NCBI GenBank assembly: GCA_022495995.1
Contig: JAFEMH010005404.1
Coordinates: 62,001-126,000, forward strand
Length of the DNA stretch: 64,000 bases
Reading direction: 5' to 3'
From: Adenophora triphylla var. japonica
Lineage: Eukaryota > Streptophyta > Magnoliopsida > Asterales > Campanulaceae
Each line of letters starts with the position of its first letter. Positions within the stretch are counted from its first letter, which is position 1. Positions 10,961 to 22,620 of the stretch are shown piece after piece. The notes beneath the pieces were generated by a model. That model saw only the letters and a list, made by a program, of their open reading frames with translations. It had not been told where the DNA came from and searched no databases. Both the position numbers and the translations under genes were made by a program.

Positions 10961-12949
10961 GATCGGCCCCAAATTGAGGGAGGTCGAGATACGTGAAAGT
11001 GATTATATTCCCGTAATGGATGTTTCCAATTAGGCTGTACCACATCATCGGGAGTAGCATCAATAGGCACGAGAGTGCGAGCCGGAGCTTTCTTCCGGCT
11101 TCGGCTTATGGGGATAGGGCGAGGTGAGTAGAGACCGAGAGAGAAATGTTGGCTGTGTTTGCTTCAGGCCGGGTGAGCACGGGATCCTCTTTCTCGGGGT
11201 GCAGTTTCGGTTGTCTTAGCATAGGGCGGCGATCTTCTTTCGGTGCTTGATGCGTGGCCTTCTTATACGCCTTGGGATTTCCTTGGAAGATGCGCCGGAT
11301 CGGGTCGAACGATTAACTTCCTCATCAGTCGTCTCTTGGCTGGATTTCTTCAATCTTTGCTAGGGTCAATGGGGAGCCCTTTTGGCTATTGGCCATTGGT
11401 TCGACGGAATCTAGCAACGGTGAGGGCCGAGGCATCTTGGGCTCCTTCTGGGGCGGCCCTTATAAGCGCTTCCGTGTCACCGGCTTTTGAGTGCAGGGTT
11501 GTGTTGTTGCCCCTTGGATGGCCCACGAGCTAGGGCGTCCTCCAGATTCACTCTCATGGCCGGCCTTGCTCATAGTTATCATGCAACAAGAGTCGCTATT
11601 GTCGGGACTCGGCGGCTTTTCGATTTCATCCCGGTGTAGTGCAACCATTACGGTTCCTTTACGTAATACTCGAGTTGGAGATGATTATAGCATTACGTGT
11701 GGGAGGCGCATCCGGTATCATGCCGGTTTCTAGGACTTCTACGAAAGGCGACATACATTCGGGAAGGTGACTTCTTCTTGGGTAACCACGACAAGGAGTG
11801 TTACTTTGTTATGGGGTGGATTTGATCTAACCATGGTTATTTGCTCATTTGGGCGGATGGGAGTTAATTTTCCTCTTTCGATCGGATCTTCGACTATCGG
11901 CTGGATCGAAACGCTGAAAACCCTTTCCCCCAAAGCATGGTAGGCGATGTTGAATTCTAAGACATCCACGTGTTCGAGATCCGAGGAAACTTCATGGCCT
12001 TCATGTCCTCGGTTTCATATTCGTCTCCCAAAGTGTCTTCGTCGTCGCTTGCGACAACCAACCATTGTGCTGGCTCCCATGGGCTCATTTACGGCATGAT
12101 TGTTCCAGTTGTTTTCGGATCGGGGGCCTCGGTTGACTACTCACTCTCGTCATCATCATCGTCGTCATTTGTCATCGGAATCGTCTTCCCATACTACCGG
12201 GATTTCGGCGGAGAGGAGCGCCGGTCAAACCCGTTAGGGGAATATGGGTGCGTGCGGCAGAAATTGTCATATGTTCCCATTCCGGAAGTGGCAATTGTGA
12301 CTCGGCTTCTCCTCCCGAAATTGCGGGGGAAGAGTGAGAGGGTGGCACGTATTTGACACCGGGTAGGATATAGAAGGAATCCTCCTCTTTCGATTCTTCA
12401 CGTTCTCGGGATCATATTCGGGCTCTCCCAAAGCCAATTTGCGAAGTGTACTAGCTCAAGATGCTCTTCGGCCTCTTTCTTTGATAAGCCCGGTGCGACG
12501 CTCGCCGGAAGCTTTCTTGTTCGATTCTTCTTGATTGTTCCAACCATCTTGTGTAAATGGTTCTTTCATGTTACGAGCGGAACAGCCCGGCTCTTCGTAT
12601 TGGCCTTCCTTTTATCCGAGAAATAGCGGGCCTCGTATTCTTGCAAGGAGTCTACGACATGAGACCAAGATGGGTTGATTCGTTCGATATCCTCAAGGGT
12701 GAGGGAATCCGAATTCGGGATCCTCGACGAGGTTGGCCACGGGTATTTGGGGACCTTCATCGGCATCTTCTGGGCGTGTGAAGATTCTCCGCATTCAATC
12801 ATATTCACACGATTATGGTTCCTTGGCGGCGGATTTTTTATTGTGTTAGGCCCTCGGGGCCTTCCAACTTTCCTTGCTCTATTAGCCTGGATTGCCTTTT
12901 TTCGAGTGAAGCGGTATCGATCGGATGTCCAGTGAGGCTTGATGAAAAG

Positions 12950-14670
12950 CACAATACTTTGTAGTATCCACGGGAGCATTCGGATTTACGGGTTGGAAAT
13001 TCTCCAAAGGCCGCAAAGAAGCCTTCTTTCACCGTCCCCTAAAGATGTCATTCGGGGGCATTCCAAAGTTTTCGAGATTTATGACCCGCGGTCCGGCTCA
13101 TTGGTTTCGGGAGCAAAAGGAGTCGTGTTATTACATTCCTGTCCCGCATAGTTAATCATCTCTTTGCCTTTAGCGGGAGCGAGGCGGTGTTTGCGGGAGG
13201 AGCCCGATATACGTGGCGAGTGCGACGGCCGGTTCTTGATTGTAGGCCTTTTCAAACTTAGGCTGCGAGTTAACCATGGCCCGTAAGTCCGAGTATGGGA
13301 AGTGGCTGAGGGAGGCTCTCGAGATGTGGTTTCAAGCATGATGGAAGATGTCCAATTGTTCCTCTTCGGAAGGAGGGATGGCCATTTCACCGAGTTTCGA
13401 GATTCCACCAAGCTTGTAAAGTCCCCAACATTCTCATCGGGGCTGACTTTGTTGTTTGTAGGTCAACCCTATTTGTTTCCCATTCCAAGTTGGCCTTATA
13501 TTTTTACGTGAAGGCATTGGTAATCTGGTCCCATGTAGCCACGACTTCGGGTTTCAAACGGAAGAACCACTTTAAGGCCTTGGACTTCAAGGATAGGCTG
13601 AAATAGTCGATAGCTGGCGATTGGTACATCCTTTGGCTTTCATCGCCAAGGTATACGTGTCCAAATGGGTTTTCGGACATGCGGTCCCATCAAAGAGATC
13701 CAGATTAGGCATCACGAATTTGTGGGGCGAGAGGAAGAATGGAGTCAGTGCAGCCAGGCGGAAGGCGGGCTTCTTGGCGTCGGTTCGGCGATGCGCGCTT
13801 TCATTTCCTTGTGTTGTTCCATGAACCGGGCCGGATGAGGGTCTTGTGGCGGAACCATGGCATTCAAGCTAGTGGGTGAGCTAGAGAGGAGCTACCACTG
13901 GAGGCGGGCGGGTGGAGGGAACGGCCGATCAGGGGACGTAGGTGAAAACTGTCACATTTGAGTTACCACAGGGAGCATGGGTAGGAGCTGAGCAAAAGGA
14001 TAGAACCTTGCGGCTTCTTTGTTGATTTTCAAGCGGCAAAGTAGGTGGAGGCAGCCCCGATGTAGCCGGATAACTTGGATTTCAGTGGGGCCCGTAAGTA
14101 GGCTTCGAGTGCGAGTGCTTGTCCCAGTTGTTGAATTGCATGGCTACTTTGTGGTGAAGGTGTGTAACCCGGGGGTACTGCGGTCTGGTGATTCGGATGA
14201 CACCGGGATGGAGGCTTGGTAACCCATAGAAGTGCGAGTGAGGAATGGATTTGTGTGAGGAGCTTGGCGAACTAGTGCGATTACGAGGAGGCCCCCTGGC
14301 TGTGGCCCGAGAACCAAGTTGTGGCGGCATTCCAAAGCGTGGCTCGGTTCCGAGCGTGGCGGGATCCCGATTAGGCTGTGGCATTCGAGATAGCCCCAAC
14401 AATGAGAAGACATTCCGTGCGATTTTGCCCCCACTGATTTGTGCCATCGGGCTGCATGGATCCGGTGGTACGTGGTTGGGAGCCGGCGACCCGAAAATCG
14501 AGGAGCATGGGTTACGGTAGTGGCACCATAGGAGGTGGGTGGCGGCATCTGGTGTAATCATCGGGCGGCGGAGTGGGGTTGGCATCCTCGTCTTCTTCCA
14601 CGGTGAAGGTGCCATCCTGGATTGAGGCGGCGGCCGGCCGCGACTCTTAATAGCCTCCGTAAAGTACATT
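12950..14670 (-). pseudogene. gag: retrotransposon Gag polyprotein remnant
   Basis: Encodes the structural capsid protein of the element. Around 13720-13509 the minus strand reads a clear Tat-lineage capsid core, including NLDLFDGTACPKTH, YLGDESQRMYQSPAIDYF and LKSKALKWFFRLKPEV followed by ATWDQITNAF. The frame then hits a stop after ITNAF. The next segment (YKANLEWETNRVDLQ and onward) is displaced into other frames, with several stops down to about 13.0 kb. Upstream, from 14670 to about 13750, the sequence is GC-rich and Pro/Arg-coding in broken frames, as expected for the variable Gag N-terminus, but I cannot place its start. The family is clear; boundaries are approximate. Not functional as it stands. 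Confidence 0.72.
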
Positions 14671-15051
14671 TATTTGTGCTTCTGTCGTAACCTCATACGT
14701 TACGCTAGCGGATTCCCTTTGTTGCTCTGTGCGAGGGTCCGGGAGGCGGAGTGACGTTATCCCCATCATTACCGGGCGATGCGGACATTACAAACCCGGA
14801 GTCGGAATAAACGGCGAAGGCGATGACGCGCTTGACTCTTCCCAACTGATCAAACGGTGACCCGGTGCCCGAAACCAAGCTTTGTGCGGAGGCTGGGGGA
14901 AAGGACATGAAGGTTGAGATGTGCGGGAATGGAAGGAGTGTAGGTGTTTGGGCTTTAGGCTCATGCAACATGCGATTATTTGTTCACGTTTACTTAAAAC
15001 ATGTTTTATTAACCTAGTCGGTTGGAAAAGATTGCTCTTCTTTTTCGCAAA

Positions 15052-15450
15052 CTACTCGATTCCTGGATCGGTGGGCCCCGTCACTACGTCTATAAGCCCC
15101 TCGTATTCCACCCGTATTTCGACCTCCCGGGGTGGGACGGCCCGAGGCGAGGTCCTATAGAGCAAGCGGGTCCCAGCCGATCGAAAGAAAAACGATCCTA
15201 AAAGTGCGGCGGGTAATCGAGTCTTAACGAGCATTCGATGTAAATTACGGACAAAGGCGACGTCAAAAGTCAAGATTATGTCAGAGGCTCGACGAAAAGT
15301 CGGCATGATTTGGCGATAAGCGTCCACAATTGATCTTGACTTGTCGTCGGTTAAGCCGTAATTAGGCATGGAATAGTCATTAATCCTTGATGACTCGGTG
15401 TCGATCTTTGGGAGTCGGTGTATAATTTGTGCCGCTAGAGCCGAAGTCAA
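15052..15450 (-). CDS. uncharacterised 132-codon ORF in the retrotransposon leader
   Basis: An uninterrupted minus-strand frame starting MTSALAAQIIHRLPKID and rich in Arg and hydrophobic residues lies between the primer-binding site and gag. Ogre-type elements carry an extra ORF1 upstream of gag, and this is where a relic of it would sit, but I recognise no domain. It could equally be a chance opening in GC-richer leader sequence. The surrounding stretch 14700-16200 otherwise shows no coding pattern I can support; it includes T-rich runs at 15820-15920. Confidence 0.3.
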   Translation of the reverse strand: MTSALAAQIIHRLPKIDTESSRINDYSMPNYGLTDDKSRSIVDAYRQIMPTFRRASDIILTFDVAFVRNLHRMLVKTRLPAALLGSFFFRSAGTRLLYRTSPRAVPPREVEIRVEYEGLIDVVTGPTDPGIE

Positions 15451-16210
15451 AGGCGCCGGTCAATATCTTGGTCAAAGTACGCGGCGGAAAACCGGCAGAA
15501 CTTCGGCGATTAGGGTCCCGAAAGATATTGAGTCGGTATGCCGACAAAGGCTTGAAAGGAAAGGTCTATACACGGACGGGGCATGACACGAGCCGGACTA
15601 AAAACCAACGGGTCTCGGACAAAGTGTGTCACGGACAAGTGCATGGTCGACACGAGGCTCCATGGGATGTTTGGGTAGTCTGTGCTCATCCGAGAGGCGT
15701 AATAAGACCAAACGGACCGCGACAAGGATTTCCCCGGGTTAGGGACGTAGTGTGCAGTGTACGGTCACGTGCGCGTAGTGTGCAAGCAGTCTATATTCTT
15801 TTTCTGAGTAAAATAGAGATTTTTTTTTATGTGTCTTAAAAATATGATGCATGATTTTTTTTTGAAAATTTTTTTTTTTGAAAATCCTTTTTTTTTTTTG
15901 AAATTTTTTTTTTTTTGAAATTTAATGAGCACATAAGCACGTAAGCACGAAAATTCCGACAGTTAGGGACATTATTCCGACAGTCAAAATTTTGACTTTC
16001 TCCGAGGCGGCCAAAACAACATGAAAACTGTGCAAAAATCAACACACACACAAAAATGATTTTCAAAGCCGGGACGGAAGCTTGACCCTCAAAAGCTTTT
16101 TTTTTGAAAACGGTGATACCGGTACGTGGGATTGTTAGACCACAATTTATCCCCGACTCGTGTTAGGAGGCGATAACGGGAAGTTTAATGGTTTCCACCA
16201 ATATACCAAA

Positions 16211-16498
16211 TACTCCCTCCGTCCAAGTAAGTGTTTCACACTTACTGTTCACACATATATTAAGGAGGGATTATTATATTGAAAGTGTTGTGAGTGTAAA
16301 AGTAAAATAGGAGAGAGAATGAGTGGAGGGAATAGTAAATTATAATGGTGTTGTGAGTATTAAAATAATGTAGGAGAGAGAATGAGTGGAGAGAATAGTG
16401 AAAAAAACTTTCCATTTTGGGTAAGAAACAAAGTGTGAAGTATGTAATTGGACGCCCAAAATAGAAAGTGTGAAGTATGTAACTGGACGGAGGGAGTA
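16211..16498. mobile_element. MITE with TACTCCCTCCGTCC ends, nested in the retrotransposon leader
   Basis: Starts TACTCCCTCCGTCC and ends GGACGGAGGGAGTA, with matching inner inverted sequence (GTGTTTCACACTT against AAGTGTGAAGTATG). The TA at each end fits Stowaway/Tc1-mariner-type MITEs. It lies between the primer-binding site and gag, so it inserted after the retrotransposon. The same terminal signature recurs more than ten times in this window. Confidence 0.85.
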
Positions 16499-16527
16499 TC
16501 ATTCTTTTTTTTAAAAAAAAAAGCTTA

Positions 16528-16546
16528 GTCCCCAGCGGAGTCGCCA
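16528..16546 (-). promoter_or_regulatory. tRNA primer-binding site of the Tat/Ogre element
   Basis: Minus-strand reading gives TGGCGACTCCGCTGGGGAC one base inside the 5' LTR. TGG at the start pairs with the CCA end of a tRNA. This motif is what I know from Tat/Ogre elements; I have not matched it to a particular tRNA. It fixes the orientation of the whole element. Confidence 0.75.
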
Positions 16547-16547
16547 C

Positions 16548-18286
16548 TGTGATGAATGTGTATCCGAAAATTTTCCCATTTTTGTTTGAAAAAATCAACG
16601 AAACGGAGTCGCCACGCCATTTTAATTTTGAGGGCCAAAACTTTGAAAAAAGCCCGAGATCAGAGATTTAGGTTCGGAGGTCATGTTACACGCCGGGAAG
16701 GACGTTAGTGTGCACCCGGAATGCCTCGTAAAACGAGTCTTCCAAGCTGAAAATCAGTTGTGGGTGTGTGTGTGTGTGTTTTGGCCAAAATACTTTGAAA
16801 CTCAGAAAAGTAAAAATTGGGATATCTTTTTAAGACTTTAAACTGATCCCATGATTTTTTGGAGGATTTTTGGATTGAGATTTGGTACTCAAAAGACCTT
16901 TTGAAGTTGAGAGCCATTTCTGCCAGAATGAAAAAGGCAGTGGACCTTTGATTTTGAAATGGATTCAAGGGTCTTAAAACTTCATAATCTGGATAAACTC
17001 AGAGAATGAAAGTTGTTCTAGACACCTTAAATAAGACTTGTGTGAAGGAATTTTACATTTTGGAGAAGATTTGAGGGGTCAAAACCTTCTGGAAACCTCA
17101 GATATGAGATCTGTATTCCCAGAAGCTGATGAACTAGCCTCTGAAAGAAAATTTGAAAAGAGGAGTTTTACTCACCCAAAAAATAAAGTAAAAATATGTC
17201 TGGAAAGCTCTGGATGCTGGCTACAAAAAGTGTTTTGTAGTCAATACCAAATTCCAAGTTCATCTATGTCCAAAAGTTAAAATAATGGACTGAGGTCTGG
17301 GAAAATTGCTACTGGACAGCAACTTCCCAAGAAGGAGAATATGATTTTAAAGGGGGTTTTGCATCCATGCTTGTCCCCATTTCCCTAGGTTTTGGTTAGT
17401 GATCACTAGATATTTTAGTGGTGAATCAACTATACCAAACCATCCTTGGGGTACATTAGGACTAAGCATTTCATTTGCTTGGGAAGGGGATTTTTATCCT
17501 TTGAAAATGAGATTTTATGCTTGAAAATGGTTTTTAGGGTTTTGAAAATGAGTTTTCTTTGCAAGAAAGTAAGAGAACTTGAAAATAATTTTGATCTTTG
17601 TAGAAGATCATCCATGGAGATGGTCTTCCATGGTGATCTTCTTAGATCTAGAGCAAGAAGATGAAAGAACTACATTTTGTAGTTTGCAAATGCATGCATG
17701 GTTGAGATTTAGGGTTAGGAGAAGGAGGGTTTACCAATCTTCCTTGTGTTATTGAGTGTTTGGCTTGTATGTATGAGTGTTTAGGGCTTTAATATGAGAG
17801 TGAGTGGATGAGTATGAATTGGGAAAGATTGGAGAGAAAATGGTGACAATTCAAGTGAATTCTCACTGTTTTCTCTCTATATTTCGCCAGAGGTTCGGTG
17901 CAAAAATGTGTTGTGGCTCCTTATTTTTGTGACTCGGAGGGCTCAATTTATAGCCCTCTGAGATGACAAACTCATCCGCGCGGATGGGAACCCTCGGCGT
18001 GCACAGTAATTCATTAAATGCGGCTCCGGCTTTGGACAAGAGGAATATTTCTTTTTGAAATTCAAATTAAGCAAATGCATTTATGTTTCCAAAGATTTCT
18101 ATTTATGGTTTTCTTCTTTTGTTTTTCTTTTTGAGATTCTTTTTTAAGGTTTAACCTTAAATAACAATGCCCATTTTACCCTCACTTTGTTAGAAAAGTT
18201 AGGATTGTTAGGAATTGTTAGAAATGTTATAACTTTCATTAATTTTCTAACGAAAATTCTAACAAGCTCAAATTGGAGCACTTACA
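16548..18286 (-). repeat. 5' LTR of the Tat/Ogre element (complete, about 1.74 kb)
   Basis: On the minus strand it begins TGTAAGTGCTCC and ends with CA, the usual TG...CA form. It contains the palindrome TCCGCGCGGA at 17975-17984 and, near its inner end (about 16600), a second copy of the GGCGACTCC motif that also forms the primer-binding site. Similarity to the left LTR ends exactly at 1160/18286, which sets the outer boundary. The five bases after it are ATTAT; the partner flank needed to confirm a target duplication is outside the window. Confidence 0.9.
17973..17986. promoter_or_regulatory. TCCGCGCGGA dyad in the 5' LTR
   Basis: Identical to the copy at 854-867, including the flanking CATC and GATG, although neighbouring bases differ by small indels between the two LTRs. 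Confidence 0.6.
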
Positions 18287-19359
18287 ATTATGTGGTTATA
18301 TTGCTACCTTAATTGAATTCATATTCATTGATGGTATTATGCATAGTGTATTAAATGGTTGTTGCACTATGGTATGGATTAGCATGAGTATACATTACCA
18401 TGTTGTTATATTATTATCCCTTTTTGTGGATTTATTTCAAGTATCTATCATGTGCTTGAACGTGTATATGTGATAAGGGGGTATAATGGAATTCAATCAA
18501 TTATTGATTTGTTCTATAAGTGATTGAAGGTTAATTATACTGTGACTGCCCTCTCGTGGCCACAGAGTGGGATGTGCAAGCTACTGTATTGAGCAAGAAA
18601 AAGCCCTTACGGTTATGCTGCGATTTGGTGTACCGGTGGAATGCTCTGTATGAAGCCAAGCTTTACAGTAGCGCTGATAGTATATGATACTCTAAATTAG
18701 GGGTCATATATGTATCCTGTTTTCTTATATGGATCTCTGGGGTATGAGACCTATAAGCGGTGAATGTGCATGGGGGCAATTCACCAAAGAGTGGAGTTTT
18801 ACTCCCACGTTGTACGACTTATTGTTCAGACGGGAAAGGTAAAATGAGGTAACGTAAGGTGTTTACCTCTTTAATAATGTGTTACGTGCTACCATGCTAT
18901 GTGTTGCATCTTGTTTGGCATCTTGCTGCATTCATAATAACTTATTGAGATTTATTCTCACCCCTTCCCTTTTACTGCTTTAGATTGTGCTGAGACAGGT
19001 GACCTGAACCAGTGAGGCCGGGGAAAGAGTTGGACTCTTGCTTTTGGGACTTATCAGGATAGGTATATGAGAGGGTTGTTGGGAACATATTTAAGTTACT
19101 CTTTTATAAGTTGTAAGGAAAACTCTTTTGTCAAACAATGTTAACTAGGATTTTCAATGTAATTAATCAAGTATGGTTATTAAAGTATTTGTTTAAATTC
19201 CTCCAAGTGGAGATATTATTATTTGATTTTGTTTATGGAAAAATTTAGAATTGATTTTCTTGTAAAGGCAAATAAAAGTTTTAAAAATAAGATGAGTTTT
19301 CTTAGTTTGAGCTTCTTAAGCTCGGGACATGCGTTAGGTCCCGGGTTGGGGTGCTCACA
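18287..19359 (+). repeat. partial LTR of the same family as the 54-63 kb element, interrupted by the Tat/Ogre insertion
   Basis: Aligns in reverse complement with about 55240-54078. Shared text includes TATTATGCATAGTGTATT-like and ATTATCCCTTTTTGTGGA blocks, the GAGACAGGTG segment, and the terminal CTCGGGACA...GGGTTGGGGTGCTCACA. The last bases, CTCACA, match the LTR end of the complete copies. Its start coincides exactly with the outer edge of the Tat/Ogre 5' LTR, so that element landed inside this LTR; the rest of it should lie left of the window. The ORF at 18273-18473 is shared LTR sequence, not a gene. Confidence 0.82.
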
Positions 19360-20060
19360 CCAACATTGCCCGTGTTGGACGGAAAGATTATCATTGCTCG
19401 TGTTGGACGAAAAGATTATCATTTCCCGTGTTGGATGAAGAATCATTATCAGAAGTTCGTGTTGGGCGGCAAGTCATCAAAAATCCGTGTTGGACGAAGA
19501 GTATTCCTCAGAGTGCCCGTGTTGGATGGCGATTTATCATCAAAATTCCTGTGTTGGACGGAAGGTCACCAACATTGCCCGTTTTGGACGGAAAGATTAT
19601 CATTGCTCGTGTTGGACGAAAAGATTATCGTCTCCCGTGTCGGACGGAAAGTTCATTATCAGATATCCCGTGTCGGACGGAAAGTTCATTATCAGATATC
19701 CCGTGTCGGACGGGAGGTTCATCGGTTTCCGTGTCGAACGGAAGGTTCATTATCAGATATCCCGTGTCGGACGGAAGATTCATCGGTTTCTGTGTCGGAC
19801 GGAAGGTTCATTATCAGATGTCCCGTGTTGGACGGAGGATTATCGATTTTCGTGTTGAACGGAAGGTTCATCGGTTTCCATGTCGGACGGAAGGTTCATT
19901 ATCAGATATCCCGTGTCGGACGGAAGGTTTATTATCAATGCCTGTGTAGGACAGGAGGTTCACCAAAGGTCCGTGTTGGACGGAAGATCATCAAGAGCCC
20001 ATGTTGGACGGAGATTGATCATCAGCAAATGCCCTTGTCAGACGGCAGTAGCATCAGTTT
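19360..20060 (+). repeat. tandem array of CGTGTTGGACGG units
   Basis: About 20 units of roughly 30-38 bp built on CCGTGTTGGACGGAAGGTTC plus ATTATCAGATATC or ATCGGTTTC, with older (TTGGACG) and younger (TCGGACGG) variants. Higher-order repetition is visible: the block at 19360-19435 recurs at about 19568-19640. The 242-codon open frame here (19351-20079) simply reads the repeat (CRTEGSLSDIPCRTE) and is not a credible gene. The array starts directly at the end of the LTR piece, so that LTR probably inserted into it. Confidence 0.88.
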
Positions 20061-20079
20061 CCCCGGCAGCTACAGGTAA

Positions 20080-22180
20080 GCACAGCAAAGGTATGAAAGC
20101 ACATCTCTACCCTTTCTTGCTTCTTGTTAGTTTCGTTTTCGAACTAAGATTTGGCTTGATTCCCTCCCCGGGATACGTAGGAATCCTTTCTCCAAAGGTC
20201 CAGCCATCCGATTCCCCAGTCATCGTCCAGCCCTCCGCCTTACCCTCCAGCCGCTCATTGGGATTGGGTCTTATTTTATCGACAACCTCACTTCTTCCAT
20301 AAGTGACGTTGCCGAGGGGCTCTGTAAGTACGCCAATCCAATTCGCGACCCTTTTTAGGTGTATTTTAAATGATAAAATTGCACTAAGGTGCGTTTTGAT
20401 AAATTCCCGATCCGTTCCGAGACTTCCGAAAACATTTTATATGTTTCTCGCGAAGAAAGTGTATTTTAGTATTTTTCCCGGACAAAAGGACCTAAAAGGA
20501 ATAAACTGCTTTGAGCTTTTAAAGAATTAACCCGGAATGTTCCAGAAGCAGGTTTTGGCGCCAGAAACGGTTATGGACGTGGCCCGTCGTGCGACAGCTT
20601 GAAGCATAGAAATTGGAAGCGTTGGGTCGTGCGACATATTAATTCAATCCCAATCAGCTGCTTTAAATACCAATTCCATTCATTTTGTAAAGGGGGGGCC
20701 TCACTCATTTTCTCACACAGAGACAACACACACAATTTCTCACCTCTTTCTCTCTCCTCTCTCTCTCTATACGCAAACCCGGCCTCCTCCCATCTCTCCG
20801 GCCAAACTTCCCAATCGCCCCCCTCACCAAACAATCTCCGGTCAAAACCTAGCCCAACCTACCCTCTCCCCTTAATCCTCCTCACCTTTCCCTCTATCTC
20901 CATACCTCCAACAAATGCCAACCAAATCGTCCACCGCCGCTCTCCACCTCCAACAACAACCCCTTCCTCACCGTTCCCCTTCGCCGGCGACCCACACACC
21001 TTTCAATCTCCCCCACCGTTCTCAACCTCTCTACCTCCAATTACAAACACAACCGCCTCCACCGTTCCTTTCGATTCCCTCCAAATCCGACGACAACACC
21101 GCCCCTGTTTCCAGATCCAACATCGTTAACCACCACCACTCCACCATCTTCTCCGGCTAAATCGAAACCCAATCAGACCTCAATCTCTCTCACCGTGTTC
21201 TACTCTCTATCCCGAAACCGACATCGTCCTCTGTTGTTCCAGATCTCCAGTCCGCCCCTGTTCCAGCGCTGAAGCCTCACAATATCTTCAATCTGTGAGT
21301 TCGAATCCTGTTCCCGACGCTGAATTGAAGAATTCGATACCTAACGTGGTATCGAATTTGAGGACACTACGAGGGTAACTAATCTCAACCTTAATCTCTC
21401 TCTCTCTCTGTGTGTGTGTTTTTCTGCGTATTACAACTGACGTGGCTTGATATTGCTGTGATGTAGAATCTGGGTGTTTGGTTTTGTTACAACTTAAATC
21501 TAGCATGTAGTATGCTCTATTTCATTTAGTGGTTCTGTTTCTCATCTGCGTAGTGTGATTTGTCGTTGTTTAAAATACTTGTGGTGTAGAACCTGATTAT
21601 TCTAGCTTTGTTACAATTTCCATTTAGCATGTTATATGCTCTGGTCGTTGGGATCTGATTTCTATTTTTTGTTAATCTAGGATTGTCATTTTATTGTTCT
21701 GTAATTCATTGATTGTAAAACCCCTGCAGATGGCGGAGTATGTCCCGCGACACAACTGGCCATTCATGGTCCTGCGTCGTGCGACATACTTGGCCTATCT
21801 CGCACCGGTTATTTTTCAGTTGTAAGTTGTTTCATTCCTATGTAATCAGGTGGTGGTCTCCTGAATTAAATGACTCACAAGTTGTAATTCATTTCTTTGA
21901 GCAATAAAACAAAGCATTAAAATGCATTTTATACATTTTTTGTCACACACTTTGCACACTTTTGAATGTCTTCAATGTTGAACAATAGAAAGACTCGTCT
22001 ACGGACGAGGCGTGTTGGGTGAACTCTCGGTTCTTCCCAATACGTAACCTGACCCCGAACCCATTTTCTCAATAAAAGGTTTTCAATGTTTCCTCTTAAA
22101 AACGGCGTGGCGACTCCCTTTATTTTTATTTTTTTTTCGGCGAGCGCACATTCACCCCCGAATTTTGAAATTAAAGGAAT
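20080..22180 (+). mobile_element. degraded Tat-like LTR remnant
   Basis: CCGGGATACGTAGGAATCC at about 20167 resembles the sequence next to the 3' LTR of the first element (ACGTAGGTAG on its minus strand). A leader-like stretch with TTAAATACC and CT-rich sequence (20650-20900) follows. Near 22085-22125, CGTAACCTGACCCCGAACCC and GGCGTGGCGACTCCC match the inner end of Tat/Ogre LTRs. A GTCGTGCGACA dyad recurs at 20586, 20626, 21776 and, variant, 21742. No gag follows. The Pro-rich 176-codon ORF at 20599-21129 reflects pyrimidine-rich leader and is not called. Confidence 0.55.
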
Positions 22181-22204
22181 CCGGAATTTGCATTTCCGGA
22201 TTTG

Positions 22205-22620
22205 AAGATACGCCACTAAGAGCGATCGCCCCCTAAGGCGCGCGAACGCTCTCTTCTGTTTTTCAGAAAATATTAATTTGCTTTACTTTTGTAAAAAAAA
22301 ATAATCCGGAATTGAAAACGCCGGAATACATTAGGAGCGATCGCTCCATTCCTTAGCGCGATCGCTCGCTATTTTCCCAGAAAATATTAATTTGCTCATT
22401 TAATCAATTTGGAAAAAAAAAAAAAAAAGGAATCCGGAATTGTTACCGCCGGAGTACAATAGGAGTGATCGCTCCATTCATAAGCACGATCGCCCCCTAT
22501 TTCTGGAAATATAATTTTGGGAAATTCAGTTTTGAAAAACAAAAAAAAAAAAAATCAATTCCGGAATTGGTAATTCCGGAATGCATAATCCGGAATTACC
22601 AATTCCGGATTTCAAGTGAA
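22205..22620. repeat. three diverged about 115-bp units with GCGATCGC and AATTCCGGAATT dyads
   Basis: Each unit has TCCGGAATTG, then GCCGGA(A/G)TACA(T/A)TAGGAG, a GCGATCGC-type palindrome pair and AGAAAATATTAATTTGC or its relic. Palindromes sit at 22222-22229, 22334-22347 (GGAGCGATCGCTCC) and 22358-22365, with decayed forms near 22464 and 22486. Two or three TTCCGGAA dyads close the block (22560-22610). No coding potential. Confidence 0.7.

Larger units (their letters stand above)
1..18286 (-). mobile_element. Tat/Ogre-type Ty3-gypsy LTR retrotransposon, non-autonomous, window-truncated
   Basis: Positions 1-1160 and about 17120-18286 are nearly identical direct repeats, so they are LTRs. Orientation is minus: on the minus strand the right LTR ends in CA and is followed after one base by TGGCGACTCCGCTGGGGAC, the primer-binding type I know from Tat/Ogre elements. 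Going leftward on the minus strand come a leader, gag (about 14.7-13.0 kb), protease (about 10.9 kb), a pre-RT segment and integrase (about 9.3-8.5 kb). Next are two + strand cargo genes, tandem arrays and the 3' LTR. The interior is about 15.4 kb, fitting this giant lineage. Reverse transcriptase and RNase H are missing and most ORFs carry frameshifts, so it cannot move on its own. Lineage is inferred from motifs; the right flank starts at 18287 and the left flank lies outside the window. Confidence 0.88.

Noticed and set aside
19351..20079. 242-codon open frame
   Set aside because: It reads straight through the TTGGACGG tandem array; the protein is only a repeated CRTEGSLSDIP-like text and alternative frames are equally open.
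20599..21129. 176-codon Pro/Ser-rich ORF
   Set aside because: Arises from CT- and CCACC-rich leader-like DNA in an LTR remnant; no domain, no homologue recognised.
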